DNA of 64,000 nt, from the NCBI RefSeq assembly GCF_003569765.1, contig NZ_QXMG01000031.1, positions 1 through 64,000 on the forward strand. Reading direction: 5' to 3'. Origin of the DNA: Caldimonas tepidiphila. Its GTDB lineage: Bacteria; Pseudomonadota; Gammaproteobacteria; Burkholderiales; Burkholderiaceae_C. Below are positions 36,718 through 47,971 of the stretch, in pieces. Below the pieces are notes generated by a model. That model was not told where the DNA came from. It saw only the letters and a program-made list of their open reading frames with translations, and searched no databases. The position numbers were made by a program, and so were the translations under genes. Numbering within the stretch: the first letter of the stretch is position 1; every line of letters begins with the position of its first letter.

Positions 36718-38006
36718 GTGCCGGCGGCCGGCCGCAGCCAGTCGACCCCGGCGGGCCGCCCCGGCAGCTCGAGCCGCGCCACCTGCGGCGCCATGCGGCT
36801 GATCGCTCGCCCGCCCCGCAGCACCAGCAGGCGCGGTGCGCGCACGCGGATCGCCTCCACCGGGTCGCGCGCCTGCAGCAGCACGAGGTCGGCGCGGCAG
36901 CCGACCCCGAGCCCGTAGCCCTCGAGCCCGAGGATCGCCGCCGGCGTCGTCGTCACCGCGTCGAAGCACTGGCGCATCGCCGCCTGCGAGGTCATCTGCG
37001 CGACGTGCAGCCCCATGTGCGCGACCTCCAGCATGTCGCCCGAACCCATGCCGTACCAGGGGTCCATCACGCAGTCGTGGCCGAAGGCCACCGGCACGCC
37101 CGCGGCGAGCAGCTCGGGCACGCGCGTCATGCCGCGGCGCTTCGGATACGTGTCGTGGCGGCCCTGCAGCGTGATGTTGATCAGCGGGTTGGCGATCGCG
37201 GCCACGCCCGACTCGCGCATCAGCGGCAGCAGCTTGGACACGTAGTAGTTGTCCATGCTGTGCATCGAGGTCAGGTGCGAGCCGGCCACGCGGCCGTGCA
37301 GGCCGAGGCGCTGCGTCTCGGCGGCGAGCGTCTCGATGTGCCGGCTCAGCGGGTCGTCGCTCTCGTCGCAGTGCATGTCCACGCGCAAGCCCCGCTCCGC
37401 GGCGAGCTCGCACAGCAGCCGCACCGACGCGGCGCCGTGTTCAGCCGTCCGCTCGAAGTGCGGGATGCCGCCGACCACGTCGACGCCCATGTCGAGCGCG
37501 CGCTTCAGGTTCTCGAAGGCGCCCGGTGCACGCAGCACGCCGTCCTGCGGGAAGGCGACGAGCTGCAGGTCCAGGTAGGGCTTCACGCGCTCCTTCACGT
37601 GCAGCAGCGCCTCCACCGCGAGCAGGCGCGGGTCGCACACGTCGACATGGCTGCGGATCGCCAGCAGCCCCTTGGCCACCGCCCAGTCGCAGTAGGCCAT
37701 CGCGCGCTCGACGATCGCGTCCTGCGCCAGCAGCGGCTTCAGTTCGCCCCACAGCGCGATGCCCTCGAGCAGCGTGCCGCTCTGGTTCACGCGCGGCAGG
37801 CCGTAGGAGAGCGTCGAGTCCATGTGGAAGTGCGGGTCGACGAAGGGCGGCGTGACGAGCAGGCCGGCGGCGTCGATCTCCTCGGCAGCGGAGGCGGGCA
37901 GCGCGGGGCCGAGGGCGGCGATGCGGCCGCCGGCGATCGCGATGTCGATGCCACTGCGGCCGTCGGGCAGCGTGCAGCGGCGCAGGATCAGGTCGGGTGC
38001 GGGCAT
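36708..38006 (-). CDS. codA: cytosine deaminase-like amidohydrolase
   Basis: A 432-residue metal-dependent amidohydrolase. Metal and substrate residues lie in FVDPHFHMDSTLSYG near residue 60, IRSHVDVCDPRLL, VDMHCDESDDPLSRHIETL, GSHLTSMHSM and the late Asp in GHDCVMDPWYGMGSGDML, which fits the CodA type. CodA converts cytosine to uracil and ammonia. I chose ATG 38006 (MPAPDLILRRCTL); the frame is open further upstream without family similarity. No permease is adjacent, but a uracil-use operon (urc1-urc4-upp) lies 2.8 kb away on the same strand, which supports a pyrimidine role. Related deaminases of other ring compounds are not excluded. Confidence 0.87.
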   Translation of the reverse strand: MPAPDLILRRCTLPDGRSGIDIAIAGGRIAALGPALPASAAEEIDAAGLLVTPPFVDPHFHMDSTLSYGLPRVNQSGTLLEGIALWGELKPLLAQDAIVERAMAYCDWAVAKGLLAIRSHVDVCDPRLLAVEALLHVKERVKPYLDLQLVAFPQDGVLRAPGAFENLKRALDMGVDVVGGIPHFERTAEHGAASVRLLCELAAERGLRVDMHCDESDDPLSRHIETLAAETQRLGLHGRVAGSHLTSMHSMDNYYVSKLLPLMRESGVAAIANPLINITLQGRHDTYPKRRGMTRVPELLAAGVPVAFGHDCVMDPWYGMGSGDMLEVAHMGLHVAQMTSQAAMRQCFDAVTTTPAAILGLEGYGLGVGCRADLVLLQARDPVEAIRVRAPRLLVLRGGRAISRMAPQVARLELPGRPAGVDWLRPAAGTAG

Positions 38007-38213
38007 GGGGCGGGCCTTTGCATGGACGGTGGAAGCGAGCATGCCGGCGGTGGTGGAAGGCTGCAAGCGCCGGGCGGTCGTTTCGGCGGCCGGCCTTTTC
38101 TTGATGTGTCTCAAGAGGGGGGCATCCGGGAGCAGGCCCTCGCCCCAGGACGGTGCGCCGCGCGCCGGCACCCATTTATCCTCCTGAAAGCCTCCGGTAT
38201 TTCGTGGTGTGCA

Positions 38214-40739
38214 ATGTCCTCACGCTGGTTCCTCGTCGCGGTGCTGTCTCGGCTTTTGGCGCTTGCAGCCTTCCTGCTGGGCGCGGCGGTCCTGTTCGGC
38301 TGGGTGGTGGATCACCGCGGGCTCAAGGCGCCGCTGGAGAGCTTCCCGGCGATGAAGGCCAACACCGCGCTGGCCCTCGTGCTCGCGGGCGCGATGTGCG
38401 TCGCCACCGGGCCGGCCCTGCGCGCGCGCCGGCTGGGGCAGGCGAGCGCGCTGCTGCTGCTGCTGGTGGCGCTGCCGCAGGCGGTGCAGGGCCTGTGGGA
38501 GGTCGACCTGGGCGTCGACCAGCTGCTGTTCCGCGACGACACCGGCTTCGGGCCCCCCGGGCGCATGCCGCTGGCGACGGCCTACGGTTTCATCGCGCTC
38601 GCATGCGCGCGCCTGCTGCTCGACGGCCCCAGCAGGGAGATGCGACTGTGCGGCGTGGCGCTGTCCGTCGCCTCGGTGCTGGCCGCCTCGGCGATCGGCA
38701 TCGCCTACGTCGACTGGGTGTTCAGCCGCGACGGCCTGCCGATCCTTTTCTCGATGGCGCCCCACACCGCCCTCGGCACGCTGCTGATCGCCTGGGCCCT
38801 GGTGGCGGCCTATGTCCGGCGGGCGCTGGACGAACTGGTGAGTCCCTCGCGCCTGGTGGTGCTCGGCTGCGCCGCGCTGGCGGCGGTGCTCGCCTGCGCG
38901 AACTGGGGCTACGTCACTTGGAGGGACTACACCGACACGCGAGGGGAGGCCACCGCCTGGTCGCGAAATCTGGTGCGGGTGCTGAACGAGCATGTCCGCC
39001 GCAGCCTCGACACCCCTGCCTTCGTGCTGGCCCATCTCGAGAGCGAGATCGCCGAGAGGAAGCTGCTGCCCGTGGCCCGCTCGCGCGAGGGCTGGGAGGC
39101 GCTGCGGGCCATCGCCTCGCAGTCCCCGCAGATCGGCGGCATCGCGTTGCTGGACCGCGAGGGCGAGCTGCTGCTGCTGTCGACCCGCTTCCCCTCGCCC
39201 GGTGGCAACTTCGCCTTCCGCGAATACTTCCAGGCCCATGCCGCCGGCGCGCCGCTCCACATCGGCCCGATGATCCTGTCGCCCGCCGCGCCGGGGCCCG
39301 TCTTCACCTACAGCCGCCGCCTCGAGGATGAGCAGGGGCGCTTCGCCGGGGTGCTGATGGCGGTGATGGCGGTCGACTACTACCGGGCCTTCTTCGAGTC
39401 GCTCGACCTGCCTCCGGGTTCGGTGGTGGGGCTGCTGACGACGGGCGGCCGCTACCTGGTGCGCGAGCCGATGAACGAGGCCGCGCTGAGCCTGGACCTG
39501 TCGCGCCATCCGCTGTTCGTGCGGTACAGCCAGGGGCAGCCGCGGGGCACCTTCGTCGCCCCCTCGCCGGTGGACGGCAGGAACCGCCTGGTTTCCTTCG
39601 AGCGCGAGGACGGGTTAGGCTTCATCGTGATGGCGAGCCTGGACATGCACGAGGTGACGGCCGCGTTCGAGCGCCGCACCGTCGGCACCGTGACGATCCT
39701 GATGCTGGTGCTGGCCATGCTCGGGGGCGGAGCCCTGCTGCAGTTGCGCGCGATCGAGCGCGAGGAGGCGCAGCAGGCCTTCGTTGCCGGCGTGCTCGAC
39801 TCGATCGTGCATCACATCGCGATCCTCGACCGGCAGGGGCGCATCGTGCGCACGAACCGGGCCTGGAGCGGCCATGCCGTCCGCAACGGGGCGCGGGAGG
39901 ACGCCTTCCTCGGCGAGAACTATCTCGCCGTCTGCCGCTCGGTGTCGGGGCCCGACGCGGCGGAAGCTGCGGCGGTGGCCGCGGGCATCGAGGCGGTCAT
40001 GGCGGGGACGCAGCCGGAGTTCGTGCACCCCTACCGCTGCGACGGCCCGGGCGGCGGGCGCTGGTTCAACCTGCGCGTGACGCCGCTCGCCGGGGGCGAG
40101 GGCGCGGTGGTGGTCAGCCACGAGGACATCACGGCGATGAAGCAGGCCGAGGAGGCGGTGCGGCGGCTGGCGCAGACCGATCCGCTGACCGGCCTCGCGA
40201 ACCGGCGTGCCTTCTCCGAGCGCGCCGAGCGCGAGTGCGCACGCGCCGGGCGCCACGACACCCCCTTGAGCGTGATCTCGCTCGACCTCGACCACTTCAA
40301 GCGCGTCAACGACACGCACGGCCACGACGCGGGAGACAAGGTGCTGGTCGCGTTCGCGGGCATCCTGCAGGCCGCGTGCCGTGTCGGCGACCTCGTCGCG
40401 CGCTTCGGCGGCGAGGAGTTCGTGATCCTGCTGCCCGACACCGGCCTCGCCGGGGCCCGGCTGCTGGCGGAGCGCATCCGCCGGGAGGTGGCGCAGGCGG
40501 CGGTGCGCTGCGGCGACGCGATGGTGCACATCACCGTCAGCGGCGGCGTCGCGCAGCACGCGCCGGGGCGCGAGACGCTGCACGAGCTGCTGGCGCGCTC
40601 GGACGCGGCGCTCTACGCGGCCAAGGAGGGCGGACGCAACCGCATCCTCGAGTCCGCGCCGCTGGCGGTCGGTCTGGCCGCTCCAGGCGGGCCGGACGCC
40701 CCGGCCGCCGCCGGGGGCGCGATGCAGGCAGCCGCCTGA
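38214..40739 (+). CDS. membrane diguanylate cyclase with dCACHE-like and PAS domains
   Basis: An 841-residue protein that should make cyclic di-GMP. Residues 1-240 contain about seven hydrophobic helices. A periplasmic dCACHE-like sensor runs from about 250 to 490 (EYFQAHAAGAPLHIGPMIL, RLEDEQGRFAGVLMAVMAVD), followed by a helix and a PAS domain near 525-640 (VLDSIVHHIAILDRQGRIVR). The GGDEF domain begins at TDPLTGLANRRAFSERAE; the active loop is GGEEF at 732-736, an accepted catalytic form, and RVGD at 723-726 is an intact product-inhibition site. ATG 38214 is chosen although the frame is open for 400 codons upstream. It is divergent from codA. Confidence 0.92.
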   Translation: MSSRWFLVAVLSRLLALAAFLLGAAVLFGWVVDHRGLKAPLESFPAMKANTALALVLAGAMCVATGPALRARRLGQASALLLLLVALPQAVQGLWEVDLGVDQLLFRDDTGFGPPGRMPLATAYGFIALACARLLLDGPSREMRLCGVALSVASVLAASAIGIAYVDWVFSRDGLPILFSMAPHTALGTLLIAWALVAAYVRRALDELVSPSRLVVLGCAALAAVLACANWGYVTWRDYTDTRGEATAWSRNLVRVLNEHVRRSLDTPAFVLAHLESEIAERKLLPVARSREGWEALRAIASQSPQIGGIALLDREGELLLLSTRFPSPGGNFAFREYFQAHAAGAPLHIGPMILSPAAPGPVFTYSRRLEDEQGRFAGVLMAVMAVDYYRAFFESLDLPPGSVVGLLTTGGRYLVREPMNEAALSLDLSRHPLFVRYSQGQPRGTFVAPSPVDGRNRLVSFEREDGLGFIVMASLDMHEVTAAFERRTVGTVTILMLVLAMLGGGALLQLRAIEREEAQQAFVAGVLDSIVHHIAILDRQGRIVRTNRAWSGHAVRNGAREDAFLGENYLAVCRSVSGPDAAEAAAVAAGIEAVMAGTQPEFVHPYRCDGPGGGRWFNLRVTPLAGGEGAVVVSHEDITAMKQAEEAVRRLAQTDPLTGLANRRAFSERAERECARAGRHDTPLSVISLDLDHFKRVNDTHGHDAGDKVLVAFAGILQAACRVGDLVARFGGEEFVILLPDTGLAGARLLAERIRREVAQAAVRCGDAMVHITVSGGVAQHAPGRETLHELLARSDAALYAAKEGGRNRILESAPLAVGLAAPGGPDAPAAAGGAMQAAA

Positions 40740-40793
40740 GACAGGCGCCCGCGACACGCGCGGAAGAAGGGGGGGCGGCGCGTGCGGCGGCCT

Positions 40794-41435
40794 TCAGCGC
40801 GTGCCGAACATCCGGTCGCCCGCGTCGCCGAGCCCGGGCACGATGTAGCCGTGCTCGTCGAGCCGCTCGTCGAGCGAGGCGGTGAAGACGGGCACGTCCG
40901 GATGCTCGCGCGCGAGCTTGGCCACGCCCTCGGGCGCGGCCAGCAGGCACACGAGCTTGAGCGCCTGCACGCCGCACTCCTTGAGCCGGTCGAGCGCCGC
41001 CACCGCCGAGTTGCCGGTGGCGAGCATCGGGTCGACCACGATCACGTCGCGCTCGGCGATGTCCTCGGGCACCTTGAAGTAGTACTCCACCGGCTCGAGC
41101 GTCTCGGGGTCGCGGTACAGGCCGATGTGGCCGACGCGCGCCGCCGGCAGCAGCTCGAGCATGCCGTCGAGCATGCCGTTGCCCGCGCGCAGGATCGAAA
41201 CGAAGCACAGCTTCTTGCCGCTGATCACCGGCGAGCGCATCGTCGCCACCGGCGTGCGGATCTCGATCGGCTCGGTCGGCAGGTCCTGCGTCGCCTCGTA
41301 GGCGAGCATCTGCGTCGTCTCCTTCAGCAGCCGCCGGAAGTTCTCGGTGGCGGTGTCCTCGCTGCGCAGGTAGGTGAGCTTGTGCTGCACCAGCGGGTGC
41401 TGCACGACGGTCAGGGTCGGGAAGTCGGAGTGCAT
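40794..41435 (-). CDS. upp: uracil phosphoribosyltransferase
   Basis: The enzyme converts uracil and PRPP to UMP. The 213 residues show [17 protein letters not shown] at the start, [17 protein letters not shown], the PRPP-binding [16 protein letters not shown] and the C-terminal uracil-binding [20 protein letters not shown]. It is the last gene of the urc1-urc4-upp operon, 38 bp after urc4. In the URC catabolic route a uracil phosphoribosyltransferase (Urc6 in yeast) takes part, so this copy may feed that pathway as well as salvage. Conventional ribosome-binding sequence GCGAGGCC lies before ATG 41435. Confidence 0.96.
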   Translation of the reverse strand: MHSDFPTLTVVQHPLVQHKLTYLRSEDTATENFRRLLKETTQMLAYEATQDLPTEPIEIRTPVATMRSPVISGKKLCFVSILRAGNGMLDGMLELLPAARVGHIGLYRDPETLEPVEYYFKVPEDIAERDVIVVDPMLATGNSAVAALDRLKECGVQALKLVCLLAAPEGVAKLAREHPDVPVFTASLDERLDEHGYIVPGLGDAGDRMFGTR

Positions 41436-41473
41436 CGCGGGGCCTCGCTGCGGTGGGGTCGTCGGGGGCGGTG

Positions 41474-42732
41474 TCAGAACACGGTGCCGTCGCTCGCGAT
41501 GCGCACCGGCGGCCCACCCCCGGGCCGGCGCTCGGCGGCGATGCGCCGCCCGGCCGCCCAGGTGCCGCCCTCGAGCACGCGCGCCAGCGGAAACGCGTCG
41601 GCGCTCACGCCGAGCTCGGCGCGCACCGCGTCGGCGAGCTCGTCGAGCGCCGCGACGGTGAGCGCGCGCCACTCGACCACGCCCGGGTGGTCCACCGTCA
41701 GCGGCTGCGTGAGGAAGGCCGGGTCGCGCGGCGCGAGCAGCCCGGTGTCGAGCAGCAGGCCGCCGTTGCGGTACTCGGGCAGGCCGGTGAGCGCATCGAG
41801 CCCCGTGACGACGAGGCCCGCGTCCTCCAGCGGCTCGAGCAGCGAGTAGCTCAGCCACTGCGTCAGCTTGTGCAGCGGCAGCAGCCCGCTGCGCGTCGCC
41901 GGGCTGGTCCAGCAGTCGCCCAGCGGCACGCCGGCCATCGAGATGCGGCTGGCCCACACCGGCCCGAGCGCGCGCAGCAGCGTCGCGAGCACGAAACCGG
42001 CCTCGATGCGGTTCTCGCTCGCATGGGCCTTCAGGTAGTCCAGCAGGTTGCCCAAGCGCGCCGGCGAGCCGAACACCGCCGGCGTCGCCGCCGCCACGGC
42101 GCCGAGCCGCGCTAGCAGCGCGCTGCGGCCCTCGAGGCCGACGAGCGGGTTGTCGCCCGAGACCTGGAAGGCGGCGCCGATCACGGCGGGCTTGATGCGC
42201 GCGAGCGCCGTGGCATCGCTGCGCAGCGGCTGCGCCGGGTCGGCCGAGAAGGCGCCGCTCTCGAACAGCGCGAGGCTCGCGACGCCGAGCCCCTCCGAGC
42301 GCGCGAGCGTCTGGCCGCTGGCCGCGTCGCGGAAGCGCCAGTCGGGGCCGGCGCCGGCGTCGAGCAGCACGCTCGGGATCACGAGGTCGATGCGCACCCG
42401 CGCGCGCTCCTCGCGCTGCGCCTCGCCCTGCAGCCCGGCGCGAGCGGCCAGCAGCGACCAGCGGTCCACGCCGCCGGCCTCGAAGTGGCGCCAGCGGCTG
42501 TGGTAGGGCACCTGCAGGTCGGGATAGCGCGCGCGGATCGTCTCGGCGACGTAGGCCGCGGTCGGCGCGAGCTGCTCGGGCTGCCAGCGGAAGTGCTGCG
42601 AGCGGCCGGCCTGGGCGCGCGCCATCACCTCCTGGCAGTGGCGGCGCACCGCGGCGGCGCTCAGCAGCGCGGCGGCGGGATGGTCGTCGGGCACCGGCGT
42701 GTGCCAGCCGACGGGCTTGGTCGCGCGCACCA

Positions 42733-42736
<4 letters not shown>
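41474..42736 (-). CDS. urc4: Urc4 / DUF1688 family uracil catabolism protein
   Basis: A 420-residue cytoplasmic protein of the DUF1688 family. URC4 is needed for growth on uracil as nitrogen source in the yeast Lachancea kluyveri, but its reaction is not settled. Family-like stretches are [93 protein letters not shown] and [16 protein letters not shown] 42736 overlaps the urc1 stop as ATGA, so the two are translationally coupled. The combination urc1-urc4-upp is the diagnostic gene set of the URC pathway. Confidence 0.9.
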
Positions 42737-43974
<1,238 letters not shown>

Positions 43975-44128
43975 GGGGCGCCTCCGGTGCGTTCGTTGTA
44001 GAGACTGCAAGACGACATGGAAGAGATTACGCAAGAGGGGTGCCAGAGCGGGGCCTCAGCCGAGGGGGTGTTTTCCCGGGGCGCTGCACTGCGATGGGGC
44101 AGCGCCGGCAGCAGGGGCGCAGGGGGGG

Positions 44129-44157
44129 CTTGAAAAAGCCGCAGGCCGCCTCCATGT
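44129..44157 (+). promoter_or_regulatory. sigma-32 (heat-shock) promoter for htpG
   Basis: CTTGAAA (44129-44135), a 14-bp spacer and CTCCATGT (44150-44157) match the RpoH consensus CTTGAAA / CCCCATnT at all but one fixed position. Transcription should begin near 44163, about 57 nt before the htpG ATG. A stem CGCCCG-GCA-CGGGCG (44168-44182) would form at the very 5' end of that leader. Confidence 0.85.
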
Positions 44158-44219
44158 CGCCCAGCAGCGCCCGGCACGGGCGGCTTTCTCCTGACACGAA
44201 CCACCACAGACCCGATTCC

Positions 44220-46100
44220 ATGGAAAAGCAGACGCTCCACTTTCAGGCCGAAGTCCAGCAGATCCTGCATCTCGTCACGCACTCGCTGTACTCGAACAAG
44301 GAGATCTTCCTGCGCGAGCTGGTGTCCAACGCATCGGACGCCTGCGACAAGCTGCGCTTCGAGGCGCTGAACCACCCCGGCTACTACGAGGACCAGCCCG
44401 AGCTCGAGGTGCGCATCAGCTTCGACGCCGAGGCGAAGACGATCACCATCAGCGACAACGGCATCGGCCTGTCGGCGGAAGAAGCGGTGTCGCACCTGGG
44501 CACGATCGCCAAGAGCGGCACGCGCGAGTTCATGGCGAAGATGTCCGGCGACCAGAAGAAGGACGCCAACCTGATCGGCCAGTTCGGCGTCGGCTTCTAC
44601 TCGGGCTTCATCGTTGCCGACCGCATCACGGTCGAGTCGCGCCGCGCGGGCCTCGCGCCCGAGGAGGGCGTGCGCTGGAGCAGCACCGGCACCGGCGACT
44701 TCGAGGTCGAGACGATCCGGCGCGAGAAGCGCGGCACCGACGTGATCCTGCACCTGCGCGAGGGCGAGGAGGAGTTCCTCAAGACCTGGAAGATCAAGTC
44801 CGTCGTCGGCAAGTACTCCGACCACATCAGCCTGCCGATCCGCATGCGCAAGGAGGAGTGGGACACGGACAAGGGCGAGTACGTCCTGAAGGACGAGTGG
44901 GAGACGGTCAACAAGGCAGCGGCCTTGTGGACGCGCAGCAAGGCCGATGTGACGGACGCCGAGTACAAGTCCTTCTACGAGCAGCTCAGCTACGACACCA
45001 CGCCGCCGCTCGCCTACACGCACAACCGCGTCGAGGGCCGCACCGAGTACACGCAGCTGCTCTACATCCCGGCCAAGGCGCCGTTCGACCTGTGGAACCG
45101 CGACAAGCGCGGCGGCGTCAAGCTCTACGTCAAGCGCGTCTTCATCATGGACGACGCCGAGGCGCTGATGCCGGTCTACCTGCGCTTCGTCAAGGGCGTG
45201 ATCGACTCGGCCGACCTGCCGCTGAACGTCTCGCGCGAACTGCTGCAGGAAAGCCGCGACGTGAAGGCGATCCGCGAGGGCTCCACGAAGCGCGTGCTGT
45301 CGATGCTCGAGGAGCTGGCCCACAGCGAGGACGCGGCGCAGAAGGAGAAGTACGCCGCGTTCTGGCGCGAGTTCGGCGCGGTGCTCAAGGAGGGCATCGG
45401 CGAGGACAACGCCAACCGCGAGCGAATCGCCAAGCTGCTGCGCTTCGCGTCGACGCACGCCGACGAAGGCGTGTCCTTCGCCGACTACGTCTCGCGCATG
45501 AAGGAGGGCCAGGAGGCGATCTACTACATCACTGCCGACACGCTCGCCGCCGCGAAGAACAGCCCGCAGCTCGAGATCTTCCGCAAGAAGGGCATCGAGG
45601 TGCTGCTGCTGACTGACCGCGTCGACGAGTGGATGCTCAGCCACCTCTACGAGTTCGAGGACAAGCCGCTGCAGAGCGTGGCCAAGGGCTCGGTCGACCT
45701 CGGCAAGCTGCAGGACGAGGAGGAGAAGAAGAAGGCGGAGGAAGCGGCCGAGGAGTTCAAGCCGGTGCTCGAGCGCCTGAAGGAGACGCTGAAGAACCGC
45801 GCGAAGGACGTGCGCGTGACGACCCGCCTTGTCGACTCACCCGCCTGCCTGGTGGTCGAGGAGGGCGACATGAGCGGGCACCTCGCGCGGCTGCTGAAGC
45901 AGGCCGGCCAGTCCGCGCCGGCAGCGAAGCCGGTGCTGGAGGTCAACGCAGAGCACGCGCTGCTCAAGCGGCTGGGCAGCAGCGAGCGCTTCGACGACCT
46001 TGCGCACATCCTGTTCGACCAGGCGCTGCTCGCCGAGGGCGGGCAGCTCGAGGACCCGGCCGCCTACGTGCGGCGCGTCAACGGCCTGCTGACGGCCTGA
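44220..46100 (+). CDS. htpG: molecular chaperone HtpG (Hsp90)
   Basis: Bacterial Hsp90, an ATP-driven homodimeric chaperone of the cytoplasm. The 626 residues include the N-terminal ATPase motifs [46 protein letters not shown] and [16 protein letters not shown], the middle domain with [14 protein letters not shown] and [18 protein letters not shown], and a C-terminal dimerisation domain. ATG 44220 gives [14 protein letters not shown], the usual start. No strong Shine-Dalgarno is visible in the 15 bases before it. A near-consensus sigma-32 promoter 60-90 bp upstream explains heat-shock control. Confidence 0.98.
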   Translation: MEKQTLHFQAEVQQILHLVTHSLYSNKEIFLRELVSNASDACDKLRFEALNHPGYYEDQPELEVRISFDAEAKTITISDNGIGLSAEEAVSHLGTIAKSGTREFMAKMSGDQKKDANLIGQFGVGFYSGFIVADRITVESRRAGLAPEEGVRWSSTGTGDFEVETIRREKRGTDVILHLREGEEEFLKTWKIKSVVGKYSDHISLPIRMRKEEWDTDKGEYVLKDEWETVNKAAALWTRSKADVTDAEYKSFYEQLSYDTTPPLAYTHNRVEGRTEYTQLLYIPAKAPFDLWNRDKRGGVKLYVKRVFIMDDAEALMPVYLRFVKGVIDSADLPLNVSRELLQESRDVKAIREGSTKRVLSMLEELAHSEDAAQKEKYAAFWREFGAVLKEGIGEDNANRERIAKLLRFASTHADEGVSFADYVSRMKEGQEAIYYITADTLAAAKNSPQLEIFRKKGIEVLLLTDRVDEWMLSHLYEFEDKPLQSVAKGSVDLGKLQDEEEKKKAEEAAEEFKPVLERLKETLKNRAKDVRVTTRLVDSPACLVVEEGDMSGHLARLLKQAGQSAPAAKPVLEVNAEHALLKRLGSSERFDDLAHILFDQALLAEGGQLEDPAAYVRRVNGLLTA

Positions 46101-46120
46101 GCGGGCGCGGCCGGGAAATG

Positions 46121-46146
46121 AGGAAGCCGCCCGCGGGCGGCTTTTT
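46121..46146 (+). terminator. intrinsic terminator after htpG
   Basis: AAGCCGCCCG (46124-46133) pairs with CGGGCGGCTT (46134-46143) and is followed by further T's. It also separates htpG from the convergent srkA gene. Confidence 0.9.
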
Positions 46147-46170
46147 CATGCGCCCGCGGCAACCGCGCCT

Positions 46171-47184
46171 TCACGCGACGAGCGCCGGCTCCTGCATCGC
46201 CTCGAGCTGCTCGCGCATCTGCTGCACCTGCTCGCTCCAGTAGGCGCTGGTGCCGAAGAAGGGGAAGGCGGCGGGGAAGGCCGGGTCGTCCCAGCGCTGC
46301 GCGAGCCAGGCGCTGTGGTGGATCTGGCGCAGCGTGCGCAGCGGCTCGACGAGGCGCAGCTCGCGGCGGTCGAACTCGGCGAAGTCCTCGTAGCCGGCCA
46401 GCAACTCGGCGAGCTGCGCCTGGCGCTCGCGGCGATCCCCCGACAGCAGCATCCACAGGTCCTGCACCGCCGGGCCGTTGCGCGCGTCGTCGAGGTCGAC
46501 GAAGTGCGGGCCCGCCTCGGTCCACAGCACGTTGCCGGGGTGGCAGTCGCCGTGCAGGCGCAGCGTCGCGACGCCGGCGGCCTCGTCGAAGGCGCGCCGC
46601 GCCGCGTCGAGCGCCGCATCCACGACCGCGCGCCACGCGCTGGCGACATCCGGGGCCACCGCCTGGTGCGCCACCAGCCAGTCGCGCGCCGTCTCGCCGA
46701 GCGTCGCCGGCGTCAGCGCCGGGCGCTGCGCGAAGGGCCGGTGCGCGCCTACCAGGTGAATGCGGCCGAGGAAGCGGCCGATCCACTCCAGCGTCAGCGG
46801 CAGCTCCAGCTCGGGCGCGCGCCCGCCCTGGCGCGGCGAGACCGCGAAGCGGAAGTCCGCATGGTGCGCCAGCGTTCCGCGCGAGCCGTCCGGCAGCGGC
46901 AGCACGAGCGGCGCGACCACCGGGATCTCGGCGGCGGCGAGCTCCTGCGCGAAGGCGTGCTCCTCGAGGATCTGCGCGTCGCTCCAGCGCTGCGGGCGGT
47001 AGAACTTCGCCACCACCACGCGCCCGTCCTCGAGCCAGACCTGGAAGACGCGGTTCTCGTAGGAGTTCAGCTGCAGCAACCGCCCGTCGCCGCGCAGGCC
47101 GACGCTGTCGAGCGCGTCGAGCACGGTGTCCGGCGTCAGTCGGGCGTAGGGGTGGGGGTCGGGAGAGGAGAGGCTCGGTTCCAT
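46171..47184 (-). CDS. srkA: stress response kinase A (YihE family Ser/Thr kinase)
   Basis: A 337-residue kinase of the choline/aminoglycoside-kinase-like fold. In E. coli SrkA (YihE) phosphorylates proteins and delays programmed death under stress. It shows LLQLNSYENRVFQVWLEDG near the start, VVVAKFYRPQRWSDAQILEEH with the ATP-binding Lys and Glu, the catalytic loop LRLHGDCHPGNVLW and the metal-binding VDLDDARNGPAVQDLW. The length is normal. It follows the GNAT gene by 64 bp on the same strand and may share its mRNA. Confidence 0.94.
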   Translation of the reverse strand: MEPSLSSPDPHPYARLTPDTVLDALDSVGLRGDGRLLQLNSYENRVFQVWLEDGRVVVAKFYRPQRWSDAQILEEHAFAQELAAAEIPVVAPLVLPLPDGSRGTLAHHADFRFAVSPRQGGRAPELELPLTLEWIGRFLGRIHLVGAHRPFAQRPALTPATLGETARDWLVAHQAVAPDVASAWRAVVDAALDAARRAFDEAAGVATLRLHGDCHPGNVLWTEAGPHFVDLDDARNGPAVQDLWMLLSGDRRERQAQLAELLAGYEDFAEFDRRELRLVEPLRTLRQIHHSAWLAQRWDDPAFPAAFPFFGTSAYWSEQVQQMREQLEAMQEPALVA

Positions 47185-47248
47185 GAGCCATCGTAGCCGC
47201 AGGCGCCGCCCGGGGAGGGGCGCCCTTCGGCGAGCGGGGGGATGGGCG

Positions 47249-47956
47249 CTATTCGCGCGGCCGGCCGCCGTCCTGGCGGAGCAGCCGGGCCTGCATCCCG
47301 GCCATCGTCTCCATCAGCTCCGCGAGGCGGCGCGCGTTGCGCTTGAACTGGTAGTCCACCTCGGCGGCCTGGTCCTCGAACAGCGCCTCGACGTGGGTGG
47401 CGAAGGTGTCGGGCGGCAGCGTCAGGTAGGCCTCCGCCTCCGAGCCGTCGCGCACCACCTCGGCGCCGGCATTGCGCGCGATCCTCAGCATCGCGGTGTT
47501 CTCGGTCAGCGCGTGGATGTAGAGCGTCTCGATGTGGCGGTTGCGCGCGTGCATCACCGCATGGTCGAAGAGCCGTGCGCCGAAGCCGCGGCCGCGCGCC
47601 TTCTCGAGCACCGAGACGCCGAACTCGGCGCGCGTCGCCGGCATGCCGGACGCGCCGGGCTCCTCGTAGGCGAGATGGGCCATCGCGATCAGCTCGAGCT
47701 TGCGGTTGAAGATGCCGAACAGCTCGTCGCGCTCGAAATCGAGCGCCTGCACGTAGCGCTCGATCTGCGCGTCCTTGGCGGGATGGCCGAAGCGCAGGTA
47801 GCGGTCGCGGATGTCGAGTGCGAGCAGGTGCGCGAGGATGCGGCCGCGGTGCCGCGGCGCGAGTGAGCGGATCGGCACCCACGAATGGCGCGACGCCGCG
47901 CTGCCGGAAGGAGAGTCCGGGTGGGGCGATCGGGGAGTCGGTACGCTGGAGCCCAT
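47249..47956 (-). CDS. GNAT family acetyltransferase
   Basis: A 235-residue protein with a GNAT domain at about 30-175. It carries IRDRYLRFGHPAKDAQIERY, MAHLAYEEPGASG, the acetyl-CoA loop EKARGRGFGARLFDHAV, and LYIHALTENTAMLRIARNAG. The last 60 residues form a helix-rich tail (FEDQAAEVDYQFKRNARRL). The target is unknown; the family is common in Burkholderiales. An inverted repeat, CTAGGG-TTTT-CCCTAG, lies 16 bp before the start and is a likely operator. Confidence 0.85.
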   Translation of the reverse strand: MGSSVPTPRSPHPDSPSGSAASRHSWVPIRSLAPRHRGRILAHLLALDIRDRYLRFGHPAKDAQIERYVQALDFERDELFGIFNRKLELIAMAHLAYEEPGASGMPATRAEFGVSVLEKARGRGFGARLFDHAVMHARNRHIETLYIHALTENTAMLRIARNAGAEVVRDGSEAEAYLTLPPDTFATHVEALFEDQAAEVDYQFKRNARRLAELMETMAGMQARLLRQDGGRPRE

Positions 47957-47971
47957 GGCGGTGTCCTGGAT

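Noticed and set aside
37005-38213. About 400 open codons in frame upstream of the diguanylate cyclase start
   Set aside because: They lie antisense to codA and encode low-complexity His/Arg/Ala-rich residues, as expected from the complement of a GC-rich gene. Hydrophobic, family-like sequence begins only at ATG 38214.
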